A program made the position numbers and the translations under genes. From contig NZ_AP018694.1 in the NCBI RefSeq assembly GCF_009689585.1, positions 4,579,501 through 4,643,500 on the forward strand: a stretch of DNA of 64,000 nucleotides. The letters run 5' to 3'. Under the pieces are notes generated by a model that worked only from the letters and a program-made list of their open reading frames with translations, searched no databases and had not been told where the DNA came from. Source of the stretch: Aquipluma nitroreducens. GTDB lineage: Bacteria; Bacteroidota; Bacteroidia; Bacteroidales; Prolixibacteraceae. Of the stretch, positions 8,125-17,115 are shown in pieces. Every line of letters starts with the position of its first letter. Within the stretch, counting starts at the first letter, position 1.

Positions 8125-8309
8125 AAAACCGGAATGGTTTCGAGCAAGTACCTGGTTGAACATGAACAATTAAGGAACAAGTACCAATCGAAGGCCTAAG
8201 CCGGGCGAACAACATTAACTATTTTTAAGAACTATTAAAAACTGGTTTGGATTTCGTGAATACCTGGTTTGAACAAGAACAATTAAGGAACAAGTATTAA
8301 CCGAAGACC
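8125..8309 (+). repeat. Imperfect direct repeats A and B, copy 2
   Basis: Same elements as 5796-5980, shifted by 2329 bp; element C is at 8331-8370. Here the non-coding stretch 8049-8408 separates the second 509-aa gene from the first peptide gene. No other feature is seen in it. Confidence 0.85.
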
Positions 8310-8408
8310 CGAACAACAACAAGATTTTAAGAACAATTGATAATAAAGGAACAAGTATTAATCATTAAAACATATAAAGAACAAGATTGCGAACGAACTA
8401 AGAATATA

Positions 8409-9938
8409 TTATTCTGAATATTTTATTTTACCAAGGATTGATTGAGCCTTTTGCTGGTAGAATCCTTCGTTTTTAGCTATTTTCTTAAATTGTTTGTATG
8501 CTTTTTTGTTTTCATTGGTTTGCAGGTAACAAAGCCCGATATACCACTCGGCCTGTTCGGTAAAAAGGTTGTCTTTGTCAACAATTACAGTTTCGTACTC
8601 TTTGATTGCATTTTGGTATTTGCCGGTTTCCTGAAGCGAGATCCCTGAGTAAAAATGCCCAACCATATTGTTTTGATCTTTGCTTATCACCTCGCTGAAA
8701 AGATCCAGGGCTGCATTATAGTCTTGATTTTCAAATTTTTGCAAAGCTTTTGTAAGCGTTTGGTTTGCAGTTAAGTTTGCAGAACGAACGATACCTGTAG
8801 CTTCATATTTGTTGTAGAATTTCTGATAGATATCTTCCTGGGACGATTGTCTGGACAAAATTCCGGTAATACCCAATAAAAGTATAATAGATGCAGCAAC
8901 TGTTGATACGAGGATACGTTTGGCTTTAAATTTTCCGGAGAATGATCGCTCTGTTTGTTTGTTTGCTGCTATTTCACCTGCAATGTTTTGAAGATTGTTT
9001 CTCAACTGCATGACATCGGTTTCGGATAGTGCCAGATCGATGTTTTTGATTAACTCGATCTCATCCATCAATTTCTGATTCGATGTTAATTCAGCTTCAA
9101 ACGAAGCCAGTTCTTCATTGGAAAGCTCACTGTGGATGTAGCTTTCGAGTTCTTTTATATTTGCAGATGACTGAAATTCAGATCTTTGTATTTTGTTTAA
9201 AGAAGCTCTTAGGTTGATGATGTCGCTTTCAGCTGCTGCATGGTCAATTTCCTTGATTAGGCTTACTTCGCTGGCCAGGTCAGAATTGATTGCCAATTCT
9301 TCTTCAAATTGAATTTTAAGCTCCGAATCCATCTGGTTATAGATGTAATCTTCGATCTCTTCAACTGAATATTGGTGAGCCGGGATACTTTGAGCAACCT
9401 GCATTAAATTAGCCCTTAAATCAAATATGTCATGTTCTTCCAGTGCATTCTGGATGTCATCGAACAGTTCTTCTTCGAATGGACTAAATCCTGATTCTTC
9501 GTTACTTACAGAATTTGTGTCAAATTGTTCTTTATAGAACTGATGGATATTTTCCTTTCCGGCAATTTGGTGTTGATAAAGATGAATCTTTGGGAAAGAA
9601 TGTCCGAAGTTGAAAATATCATCTGGATTGAATTGAGCATTACTGCTTTTTTGTGATGAAAATTCTTCAGTTAATCCAAAGCTGAAAGAATCAAAAACGC
9701 TAATATTTTCAATAGATGCACTTTCAGCCTGATTTTGAACGATTTGGTTCAGCGTGTTGCGTAGACTGATAACGTCCTGTTCGCACATGGCCTGTTCCAC
9801 ATCCAGATGAAGATTTACTTCTTCATTCAAGTCCGAATCGATCTCCAGTTGGATTTCAAATTCTTTTAACTCCGGTAGCGTTAATTCCGAGTTAAGGTAC
9901 TTGTCTGTCTGTTCAAAATATTCTGATTTGCGTATCAT
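8409..9938 (-). CDS. Membrane anti-sigma-like protein with TPRs, copy 2
   Basis: Residue-for-residue identical to the 509-aa protein at 6080-7609: repeated Glu-rich helical modules in the N-terminal half, one TM segment (about 341-362), C-terminal TPRs. This copy is the one nearer to the divergent TPR-CHAT gene, so it is probably the original partner, with the other arising by duplication. Its upstream peptide gene (10080-10208) is 141 bp away. Confidence 0.8.
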   Translation of the reverse strand: MIRKSEYFEQTDKYLNSELTLPELKEFEIQLEIDSDLNEEVNLHLDVEQAMCEQDVISLRNTLNQIVQNQAESASIENISVFDSFSFGLTEEFSSQKSSNAQFNPDDIFNFGHSFPKIHLYQHQIAGKENIHQFYKEQFDTNSVSNEESGFSPFEEELFDDIQNALEEHDIFDLRANLMQVAQSIPAHQYSVEEIEDYIYNQMDSELKIQFEEELAINSDLASEVSLIKEIDHAAAESDIINLRASLNKIQRSEFQSSANIKELESYIHSELSNEELASFEAELTSNQKLMDEIELIKNIDLALSETDVMQLRNNLQNIAGEIAANKQTERSFSGKFKAKRILVSTVAASIILLLGITGILSRQSSQEDIYQKFYNKYEATGIVRSANLTANQTLTKALQKFENQDYNAALDLFSEVISKDQNNMVGHFYSGISLQETGKYQNAIKEYETVIVDKDNLFTEQAEWYIGLCYLQTNENKKAYKQFKKIAKNEGFYQQKAQSILGKIKYSE

Positions 9939-10079
9939 TTTGTTGTTTCTTAGAGTATTATAAGGCCTGAAATGGCGTTATAAAAGTGTTCAGTCTCCTG
10001 CTGTTTTGATCCAAAAGAAAAATTTGGACTACAAGCAATCGAATGATAATAAAAAATGAATGATTTAATCTGGAAGAAA

Positions 10080-10208
10080 TTAGTTCAGATCAGCATATGA
10101 ATCTGCAACTTTCCCACCTTTTACTAAAGAAAGTTCTTCAGCAGTTAACACGTCGAAAGAGAAAGAATCAAAATTTTTTGTTTCGTTGTTCGCAAATAAA
10201 GTTTTCAT
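10080..10208 (-). CDS. 42-aa double-glycine-leader peptide, copy 2
   Basis: Identical to the peptide at 7751-7879 (ATG at 10208, stop at 10080), with the leader block LTAEELSLVKGG and a 10-residue tail. It is divergent from the TPR-CHAT gene (ATG at 10371), so the 162-bp gap must hold both promoters. The inverted repeat element upstream of copy 1 is conserved here at 10218-10264. Confidence 0.7.
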   Translation of the reverse strand: MKTLFANNETKNFDSFSFDVLTAEELSLVKGGKVADSYADLN

Positions 10209-10217
10209 TACTTTTGA

Positions 10218-10264
10218 TTTTAATGATTAATACTTGTTCCTTAATTATTCTTGTTCGATGGTTT
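10218..10264 (-). promoter_or_regulatory. Conserved 5' element of peptide gene, copy 2
   Basis: Same element as 7889-7935. It lies in the shared intergenic region between the leftward peptide gene and the rightward CHAT gene, where it could also influence the latter. Confidence 0.5.
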
Positions 10265-10370
10265 ATCCATGAATCAGGTAAAAGGTAACCCTGTAATTAG
10301 AAAAAAAATTAAAAAATTAGAATTGATCTTTTTTTTCTGTAATAAATACTTTAGATAAATTAGTGTGAGT

Positions 10371-13235
10371 ATGAAGAAAATATTTTTTATGATCTTTATT
10401 TATATATTTTCTTCTTCTGTCTTTGCCTTGGATAAAAGGTCTATTGATCAGGATAGCTTATTGTCTCTTAAGCTTCAAAAAGATGGGATTGCTGCGGGTA
10501 GACTTGGTGATTTTGAGTTAGCATTGAAGAATTTTGAGCAATTGTATAAACTCCGTCAGAAGATGTATGGAGTTAATAGCGTTCGCTTGGCTTCCCCATT
10601 AATTAATATTGGAATTCAGTATAAAAACCTTGGAAATTTCGATAAAGCGATAGAATCGTATAAGAAGGCTGAATCTTTGTGTCTTAATGATATGGGAGAC
10701 AATAATCTTATGCTGGGAACGGTTTATGTTAATTTAGGTAATATCTTTCGTCTTGATGGCGATTATAATCAAGCATTAGAATATCAGAAAAATGCTTATC
10801 GTATTTTAAAAAAGGATAGTGCAAAATATATCATGAATTTTCAGGATTCAAAGTATAACATTGGAGAGACACAATTAAAACTCGGAAACAATAAGGAGGC
10901 AATCAGATTTACTCAATTGAATTTAATGACTATTTCGCCTCAATTAAAACCCTTATTGTATGATTTGATTGCTTCTGCATATAGAAATGAGGGTGAGTAT
11001 GAATTGGCTGAACTAAATTATTTAAATGCTATAAATACTTGGATAAAATTATATGGATATTATAGTGAAGGAGTAATATCTGAATATCTTGCTTATTCAT
11101 CATTTCTTATGTCTCAGAAAAATTATGAAAAGGCTCTGCTATATTCTACTAAGGCAAAATCAATTGTTTTAAAGTTTTACGGTGAAAAAAGCACAACATA
11201 TGCTGAAGTGCAGTCAAATTTTGGTGATTACTACTATTTGAAAAATTCTGAAGCTGGACAAATTGATGATTTTCGTGCGCAAAGGAAGAAGTATCTAAAT
11301 GAAGCAATTCAGTACTATCAAAATTCAATTGTTTCACTCGTTGATTCTTTTCAAATCAAAGATCCTTTTGCTGAACCTCCTTTAAAAAATGTAATTTCAG
11401 ATATCCAATTGGTAGAAGTGTTTAAGAAAAAGGCTCTGTCAATGGAGAAACTTGCTGATATCTATTTATCGGAGTTCGATTATAAAAATTCGATTAAATA
11501 TTATAACGCAAGTTTAAACTCACTCTCTAATGCAATAGATCTAATACACCGCCTGCAGATTGGATTTGAAAATGAGGACAGTAAATTCTTTTTGTCTCAG
11601 AATCAGGAATCAACTTTTTTAGAGGCAATAAACATTTCTTATAAATTGTATAGTCAGACTAAGAGGTTTGAGTTTATTGAGAAGGCTTTTGAATTTTCTG
11701 AAAGAAGTAAGTCCTCCAATTTACTTGCATCAGTTAAAGATGTTAAGGCTAAAGAATTTGGAGGAATTCCAGATTCTTTGATGAAAAAGGAGAACATTTT
11801 AAAAGGTAATATCGCGAGTTATAACTCTTTGTTATTTGAAGAGAATCATTCTGAAAAACCAGATTCTCAGAAAGTCAATTTGTATTCGGCAAAAATATTT
11901 AAGTATAATGAAGAATATAATCGATTGATCGATTCGTTTGAGAAGTTATTTCCACAGTATTATGCGCTAAAATATGAAAACAAAGTTGTTGGTATAAAGG
12001 AGATACAATCTAAAATAAGTAACCGTCAATCATTTTTGGAATACTTTGTTAATGAGCCGGAAAGTAAAACCGGTAAAGGAGAAATTTATCGCTTTTTAAT
12101 CACAAAGGATTCAGTAAATTTTTCAAAGGAGAGTGTTGATTATTCGTTTGTAAATAACATTCAGTCAATTCATGATTTCCTGGTTAATCCCAATTACCTT
12201 TATACCAAGAAGAAGGATTTTGTGGAATATTCGGTTGCTGCTTATGGATTGTATGAAAAACTAATAAAACCTGTTGCAAAAAAGTTGAATGGTACAAGTC
12301 TGACTATTATCCCACACGATAAACTTTCATACATTCCATTTGATGCATTATTAACGCAGTTGCCCGATACAAGTGTCATGAACTTTAGAAATTTGAATTA
12401 TTTGGTTCGTGATTATGCGATTAACTATAGCTATTCGGCAACTCTCTTGTATGATTATTTTGATCAGAAAAAAAGAAGTTCAAAAAGCCTTCTGGTATTT
12501 TCTCCGAAATATGATTCGCAGGAATCAAGAATCGATCCTGAAACTGCGGTTTCTTACATTCTGAGCCCTTTGCCAGGCGCCAAAGACGAAGTAAAAGGAA
12601 TATCAAAGTTTGTTTCATCAGTTTCATTTGTTGATGAGCAAGCACAGGAAAATACCTTCAAAGAAAAAGCTTCAGAATTTGATATTTTGCATTTGGCCAT
12701 GCATACGATCATCAATGATAGTGTGCCGATGCTATCGAAATTGGTCTTTTCGAAACCTGATCAAAAGTCAACCGATGATGGGTATTTGAATGCCTACGAA
12801 ATTTATAATATGAAACTCAATGCTCGTTTGGCTGTTTTGAGCGCGTGCGAAACTGGTACTGGTAAACTTCAAAGAGGGGAAGGAGTAATGAGTATGGCTC
12901 GCGGGTTTATTTATGCCGGGTGTCCATCTATAGTAATGACTTTATGGCAAGTTGAAGATAAATCGGGAGTGAAGATAATGGAAGACTTTTATAAATATTT
13001 GTCGAAAGGGAAACGAAAAGATGTGGCGCTTCGAATGGCAAAACTAAATCATCTTAATAACTCTGATCCTTTAACTGCCCATCCTCATTTCTGGCTCGGA
13101 TATGTTAATATTGGCAATCCGGAACCTTTATATACAAGTAAGGATGTTTATTTTGTAATTTTTCTTTTTATCACTCTGCTCGTGGTTTTGGCTGATTGGC
13201 AATTTCGAAGGAGAAGGCAAAAGCGAAGAAATTAG
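10371..13235 (+). CDS. TPR-CHAT protease-like protein, secreted and membrane-anchored
   Basis: A 954-aa protein. The ATG at 10371 is preferred over the in-frame GTG at 10365 because it gives a clean signal peptide (MKKIFFMIFIYIFSSSVFA). Residues about 30-440 are a series of TPRs (for example NIGIQYKNLGNFDKAIESYKKAE). The CHAT domain (caspase-HetF-associated, clan CD cysteine peptidase fold) spans about 620-925, with both catalytic residues present: His778 in DILHLAMHT and Cys826 in VLSACETG. A hydrophobic segment (VIFLFITLLVVLADW) and a basic tail end the protein. This predicts an inner-membrane anchor with the TPR-CHAT part in the periplasm. It lies between the anti-sigma-like genes and a sigma factor, suggesting a regulated protease acting on a signalling partner; the substrate is unknown. 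Confidence 0.88.
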   Translation: MKKIFFMIFIYIFSSSVFALDKRSIDQDSLLSLKLQKDGIAAGRLGDFELALKNFEQLYKLRQKMYGVNSVRLASPLINIGIQYKNLGNFDKAIESYKKAESLCLNDMGDNNLMLGTVYVNLGNIFRLDGDYNQALEYQKNAYRILKKDSAKYIMNFQDSKYNIGETQLKLGNNKEAIRFTQLNLMTISPQLKPLLYDLIASAYRNEGEYELAELNYLNAINTWIKLYGYYSEGVISEYLAYSSFLMSQKNYEKALLYSTKAKSIVLKFYGEKSTTYAEVQSNFGDYYYLKNSEAGQIDDFRAQRKKYLNEAIQYYQNSIVSLVDSFQIKDPFAEPPLKNVISDIQLVEVFKKKALSMEKLADIYLSEFDYKNSIKYYNASLNSLSNAIDLIHRLQIGFENEDSKFFLSQNQESTFLEAINISYKLYSQTKRFEFIEKAFEFSERSKSSNLLASVKDVKAKEFGGIPDSLMKKENILKGNIASYNSLLFEENHSEKPDSQKVNLYSAKIFKYNEEYNRLIDSFEKLFPQYYALKYENKVVGIKEIQSKISNRQSFLEYFVNEPESKTGKGEIYRFLITKDSVNFSKESVDYSFVNNIQSIHDFLVNPNYLYTKKKDFVEYSVAAYGLYEKLIKPVAKKLNGTSLTIIPHDKLSYIPFDALLTQLPDTSVMNFRNLNYLVRDYAINYSYSATLLYDYFDQKKRSSKSLLVFSPKYDSQESRIDPETAVSYILSPLPGAKDEVKGISKFVSSVSFVDEQAQENTFKEKASEFDILHLAMHTIINDSVPMLSKLVFSKPDQKSTDDGYLNAYEIYNMKLNARLAVLSACETGTGKLQRGEGVMSMARGFIYAGCPSIVMTLWQVEDKSGVKIMEDFYKYLSKGKRKDVALRMAKLNHLNNSDPLTAHPHFWLGYVNIGNPEPLYTSKDVYFVIFLFITLLVVLADWQFRRRRQKRRN

Positions 13236-13298
13236 GTTCTTTGAGGTAATTCAGGATATTTAAATTTCATCAATGTGCTTTCAAACGACAAGATCTGA

Positions 13299-13883
13299 TT
13301 AATTATCGCCACTTAAAATTTTATTGTATTCAAGATCTTGTTTAATGCTTTTAATTAAGTATTCCTTACATTTAAACTTACGTTTTTTAGCATATTTTTC
13401 ACTCTTGAATCCCATGATCTGAGCAATATTCTTAAGTGGAACTTTGTCGAAATACAACTGCAATATTTTCTGGCAATCTTTTCCTAAATTAATAAAATGC
13501 TTTTGATATAAACGGTAGCGTTCGTTTAGATCAGCCACTTTTTCTAACCCATCATCATATAAATCTTCATGGTATTCATGATTGTCTTTAATCTTTTCCT
13601 TTTCAATTTTTCTTTTCTCAAGCTGTTTAAGCCATAGGAATCGGCAAACTGAGTATAAATAAGTTTCAAAAGTACAATCTAAAACCAACTCATTGGCTTT
13701 TAACTTTCTGAAAATAATAATGATTGCCTCCTGAAATATATCATTTGCATCATCATCATCGCCACTGTTTTTTTTGATGAAAAAATTAATCTTGGAATAG
13801 AAATTCTTATAGATATATTGCAATACAATAGTATCATTTCTTCGAATCCCATTTAACAGGTCAAGGTTTGAATAATCGATCAT
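13299..13883 (-). CDS. Sigma-70 family (ECF-like) RNA polymerase sigma factor
   Basis: 194 aa. Region 2 is visible at about residues 20-95 (LQYIYKNFYSKINFFIKKN, then DANDIFQEAIIIIFRKL, the usual D-x-D-x-x-Q-E-x-F-like block). Region 4 is at about 135-185, with an HTH (LKNIAQIMGFKSEKYAKKRKFKCKEYL). Very Lys- and Ile-rich and AT-rich, like other sigma factors that accompany CHAT/TPR genes in Bacteroidota. It is convergent with the CHAT gene (63-bp gap), and the anti-sigma-like 509-aa proteins are 3.4 kb away. It probably directs transcription of this locus. Confidence 0.85.
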   Translation of the reverse strand: MIDYSNLDLLNGIRRNDTIVLQYIYKNFYSKINFFIKKNSGDDDDANDIFQEAIIIIFRKLKANELVLDCTFETYLYSVCRFLWLKQLEKRKIEKEKIKDNHEYHEDLYDDGLEKVADLNERYRLYQKHFINLGKDCQKILQLYFDKVPLKNIAQIMGFKSEKYAKKRKFKCKEYLIKSIKQDLEYNKILSGDN

Positions 13884-14255
13884 CGCAAGAGATTAAATTA
13901 TTTAAAATGATTTAGGCAGCAGGAAAACTCTAAATTCATTCCGGCTTAAAAATCACTATAAAATGTTGAAAATGCAAATGTTTTTAATCGATTTTCCTTC
14001 AGAATGTCTACAAATAAGGCACTTCCTATTGATTTGTTGAATTCCAGGTCTTCTTCCGTTGAATATTTTAACTAAATTCAGATAAATTGAAGTTCGATGA
14101 AATACTATATTTAATGATAAGTTGTTGTTAATCTGTACGTATTTCGTGTAATTCAAAAAAACACTACGGATTCTTTTTGAAATAGGGAGTTGAAATTTGA
14201 GGAATAATTGATTTTGCAATGATGGAGATCTTTGAAAGGAAAACATATAAAAACA
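13884..14255. other. Non-coding stretch upstream of the sigma factor
   Basis: No supported gene; a 96-codon open frame on the minus strand (13956-14246) has a composition unlike coding DNA here and no recognisable motif. The sigma-factor promoter must be in this region. Confidence 0.4.
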
Positions 14256-14284
14256 AAAAGGTAGAACCTCTGTCCTACCTTTTC
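14256..14284 (-). terminator. Intrinsic terminator downstream of the TonB-like gene
   Basis: AAAAGGTAG (14256-14264) pairs with CTACCTTTT (14275-14283), 9 bp with a 10-nt loop. On the minus strand it is followed by a T-rich tract. It lies 140 bp after the TonB-like stop codon. Confidence 0.65.
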
Positions 14285-14320
14285 TCTCTTAAACTAACTA
14301 ACCTAACTAAACCTAAACTT

Positions 14321-14347
14321 ATGAAAAAAAATGTATTACAAATGTAG
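14321..14347 (+). other. 8-codon leader-like ORF
   Basis: ATG at 14321 gives MKKNVLQM then TAG. It is preceded by an unusual CTAA/CCTAAACT-rich run (14290-14320), a pattern that resembles the 5' leader of receptor genes in this phylum. No continuation follows. It could be a relic of a lost gene's 5' end or chance. Confidence 0.25.
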
Positions 14348-14423
14348 GGGTTGACATTCTAAAATTATGAAAATAATTGTTAAATGATGTTAAAGTTATT
14401 GTGCCCTCTACATTAATCTGATG

Positions 14424-15155
14424 TTACTGAGCCACAAATCGGTAGGTGATTGTTCCTCGTTGTACCGATGGTGCTTTTTGATCTGAATTAAATACAGTAC
14501 GTTCAGCCGCCTGTGTCGCATATAAAGGTAGCATTGGATCTTTTAAATTATTTGATGATCTGGCTTCAGCTTTAATTACGTTTCCTGCTCGGTCAACCTG
14601 TATGTCAACTGTAATTGAACCTCCACTTTTGGCTAAAAAAACGGGTATTGGAAGGCGGACGTGAAAGCGGTTTTCAAGAAAATAGTGAATATTGCTTTTC
14701 CCAGAGTATATTGTGTTTTTTATTGAATCAGGGTTTTGTCCTTCGGTAACGGCCTCAGGCATCTCAAATTTCTTTGTTTGAGGTATTTTTTTTGAAAGTT
14801 GTTTATTCACATTACTGACCATTTTTTCGGCTTCTTCAATGTCGTGTTTGTAGCTGGCATCAAAGAATTTATCTTTTTTCATGGCGTCATTTACCGCACG
14901 GTTGCTTCCCATATTCTGATCATACGTATTTTTCTGATCGGTGCTATTCTTATTGCCTTGTGTTTTCTCTGGTTCGGGAGTATCAACTTTTTCAGGAGGT
15001 AAAACAAAATCTAGCAAAATAGTTTCTTCTTTTTCGGTTTTTATTTTGAAATGTAGCTCTTCTATCCAAAAACCTGTCATCAACAAGATATGAAAGATCA
15101 GGGTTCCCATAACCCCGTACATGTTTCTTCTATATAATTCTTTTATATTCAGCAT
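14424..15155 (-). CDS. TonB-like energy transducer
   Basis: 243 aa with the TonB/TolA layout: a cytosolic start, one N-terminal TM segment (about 14-31, GVMGTLIFHILLMTGFWI), a Pro/Glu/Lys-rich linker (LLDFVLPPEKVDTPEPEKTQ), a charged spacer and a C-terminal domain of about 75 residues (GGSITVDIQVDRAGNVIKAEARSS...). It should couple the proton-motive force to outer-membrane TonB-dependent transport. It is not next to ExbBD or a receptor here, so its receptors are elsewhere. Divergent from the barrel gene at 15269. Confidence 0.8.
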   Translation of the reverse strand: MLNIKELYRRNMYGVMGTLIFHILLMTGFWIEELHFKIKTEKEETILLDFVLPPEKVDTPEPEKTQGNKNSTDQKNTYDQNMGSNRAVNDAMKKDKFFDASYKHDIEEAEKMVSNVNKQLSKKIPQTKKFEMPEAVTEGQNPDSIKNTIYSGKSNIHYFLENRFHVRLPIPVFLAKSGGSITVDIQVDRAGNVIKAEARSSNNLKDPMLPLYATQAAERTVFNSDQKAPSVQRGTITYRFVAQ

Positions 15156-15268
15156 TTCGTCGCAAATTTAATAAAATCGACTATTACTGAATCATGAATT
15201 TCTAGGTTGGCAAAGCTTTTTATAAATAAAAAGATAATTTTAGAATTTGGAATAGAATACATGAAAGC

Positions 15269-17107
15269 ATGAAGATTGCATTGTTTACTATAATTCTCCT
15301 CTCTTCGTTAACCCTTGCCGGTAAAGATGTGCTTATTCAAAATTGTGACACTTTGAAAGCTGTTACTTTTGATAAAAGCAATAAGCTATTCTATGATAGT
15401 TTGCAAATTAGGGCTTCCCGTCATCGGGTAACCAGATGGCTCTATGGTACCATGATCCGTTCTGCCAGAGATTCAGGAAATGTTGATTTTCAGTCGTACG
15501 AATACTATAAAAGTTTTCAGAAAAAGACTATTGGCACAATTTCAATTCGGTCGCTTAAGATATTTGGGCCTAATTTCGATGATACATTGAAAACTACCAA
15601 CATTTGGATTGAAAAAGCAGCCAATACATTACATTCCCAATCGAACTTGTATGTTATCCGGAAGAATTTATGGATCAGAGAAGGTCAATCGCTCGATCCT
15701 GACCTGATGATGGATAATGAACGACTTCTTCGAAGTTTACCCTATCTGAAAGATGTCCGGATTGTCATTACACCACGTCCGCTAAATAATGATTTGGTTG
15801 ATATTCTTATTCTTACTCAAGATGTTTTTTCGTTTGGCGTTACAGGAGGCATTGGAAGTGTAAATAAGGGAGAAGTTGGTATCTATGATAAAAATATTTT
15901 GGGCGTTGGGCACGAGGCTGGTGTCACCATCGTTGCACATACCGACAAAGCTCCACACATCGGCTTTGAGTCTTATTATTCAGTAAATAATATCATGGGA
16001 AATTTCATTAATTTCTCTACCGGATATGCAAATACTTACCTGCATCAGGAATTGTTTCTTTCTCTTCAACGCGATTTCTTACGGCCACAATCTGTTTATG
16101 CAGGTGGGTTCACTACTATGCGAAGTTTCAGGACAGATCGAGTATATTTGAATAATAATGTGATTAGCACAGATCCTTTGAATTATATTTATCTTGATGG
16201 GTGGTATGGCAGGCGATTAAAGCTAGGAATCAGACCCAACGACAGTCGTTTCCAGATGACTCTTTCAGGGCGTATCAGATATACTCATTTTTATGACCGA
16301 CCGTTGCCCGATAGTAATAACAATCAGTATTTCGCCAATAGCAAATTTTATTTGGGAAGTTTAAGTTTCTCGCATCGGTCGTATGTCCGGGATTATTTGG
16401 TTTACAGCTATGGAATTACTGAAGATATCCCGAAGGGGTATTTGTGTGAACTGGTTTTTGGGTACGATCACAATGAGTTTAATGATAGGTGGTATTCTCA
16501 TGTATTTTTGTCGACCGGCAATCTGTTTAAAAATAAACCATTTTATTTATACACCTCTCTTGGGGTTGGAAGTTTTTTTAATCAATCGCATACCGAGCAG
16601 GGAATGGCCGACTTGAAGTTCGATTTTATTTCGCCACTTTTTCAAGTTTTGAATGTTCAGGCAAGGCAATTTATCAAATTAAATTATACGATTGGAATTA
16701 ACCGGTTCGATATTGAAAATTTGTTGTTGCTGAATAGTAATGGCATCAGAGGGTTTGGAAGTCTCATTGGTAAAGGAAAGCAACGTTTGACTTTAAATGT
16801 TGAAAATGTATTCTTTCAGAAAAAAGCAGTTCTGAATTTTAAGACTGCTTTATTTTCTTTTTTCGATGTTGGAATTGTTGGGCCATCTGAACAATCCATA
16901 TTCAAGCAAAGCTATTATGCCGGTTTGGGCCTTGGTCTTCGAATTCGAAATGAAAATCTTGTGTTCAAGACCATTCAGCTCCGACTAGCCTGGTATCCCA
17001 ATCATCCGAGCGATGTAAATTCCATCGGTTTTATTCTCGATGGGGTTTCTAAAACCCGGTTTTATAATTTTCAGCCGCGTGGCCCGGAACCTTTACGTTT
17101 CGAATAA
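15269..17107 (+). CDS. Omp85/BamA-TamA-like outer membrane barrel protein
   Basis: 612 aa with a signal peptide (MKIALFTIILLSSLTLAG). After an N-terminal segment, residues about 85-185 look like one or two POTRA-type modules (IRSLKIFGPNFDDT..., NLWIREGQSLDPDLMMDNERLLRSLPYLKDVRIVI: the FTAT-like repeat of POTRA domains). The remainder is beta-rich (VFSFGVTGGIGSVNKGEVGIYDKNILGVGHEAGVTIV) and fits a 16-strand barrel. It is a second Omp85-type protein, distinct from the BamA fragment at the window start. Its substrate is unknown. The neighbouring divergent TonB-like gene may be unrelated. Confidence 0.75.
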   Translation: MKIALFTIILLSSLTLAGKDVLIQNCDTLKAVTFDKSNKLFYDSLQIRASRHRVTRWLYGTMIRSARDSGNVDFQSYEYYKSFQKKTIGTISIRSLKIFGPNFDDTLKTTNIWIEKAANTLHSQSNLYVIRKNLWIREGQSLDPDLMMDNERLLRSLPYLKDVRIVITPRPLNNDLVDILILTQDVFSFGVTGGIGSVNKGEVGIYDKNILGVGHEAGVTIVAHTDKAPHIGFESYYSVNNIMGNFINFSTGYANTYLHQELFLSLQRDFLRPQSVYAGGFTTMRSFRTDRVYLNNNVISTDPLNYIYLDGWYGRRLKLGIRPNDSRFQMTLSGRIRYTHFYDRPLPDSNNNQYFANSKFYLGSLSFSHRSYVRDYLVYSYGITEDIPKGYLCELVFGYDHNEFNDRWYSHVFLSTGNLFKNKPFYLYTSLGVGSFFNQSHTEQGMADLKFDFISPLFQVLNVQARQFIKLNYTIGINRFDIENLLLLNSNGIRGFGSLIGKGKQRLTLNVENVFFQKKAVLNFKTALFSFFDVGIVGPSEQSIFKQSYYAGLGLGLRIRNENLVFKTIQLRLAWYPNHPSDVNSIGFILDGVSKTRFYNFQPRGPEPLRFE

Positions 17108-17115
17108 TTCCTGAT

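Larger units (their letters stand above)
8049..10268. repeat. Tandem duplication, copy 2
   Basis: Second copy of the 2.2-kb unit at 5720-7939. The left edge lies within an AT-rich inverted repeat (TTATTAGAAT near 8032 and ATTCTAATAA near 8052). The right edge lies about 100 bp before the CHAT gene. The lack of drift implies a recent duplication or ongoing gene conversion; a misassembly is the other possibility. Confidence 0.95.

Noticed and set aside
5720-10268. Transposon or IS explaining the duplication
   Set aside because: No transposase, no terminal inverted repeats at the duplication borders and no target-site duplication were seen.
13956-14246. 96-codon open frame on the minus strand
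   Set aside because: Composition and lack of any motif suggest chance; no family resemblance and no suitable start context.
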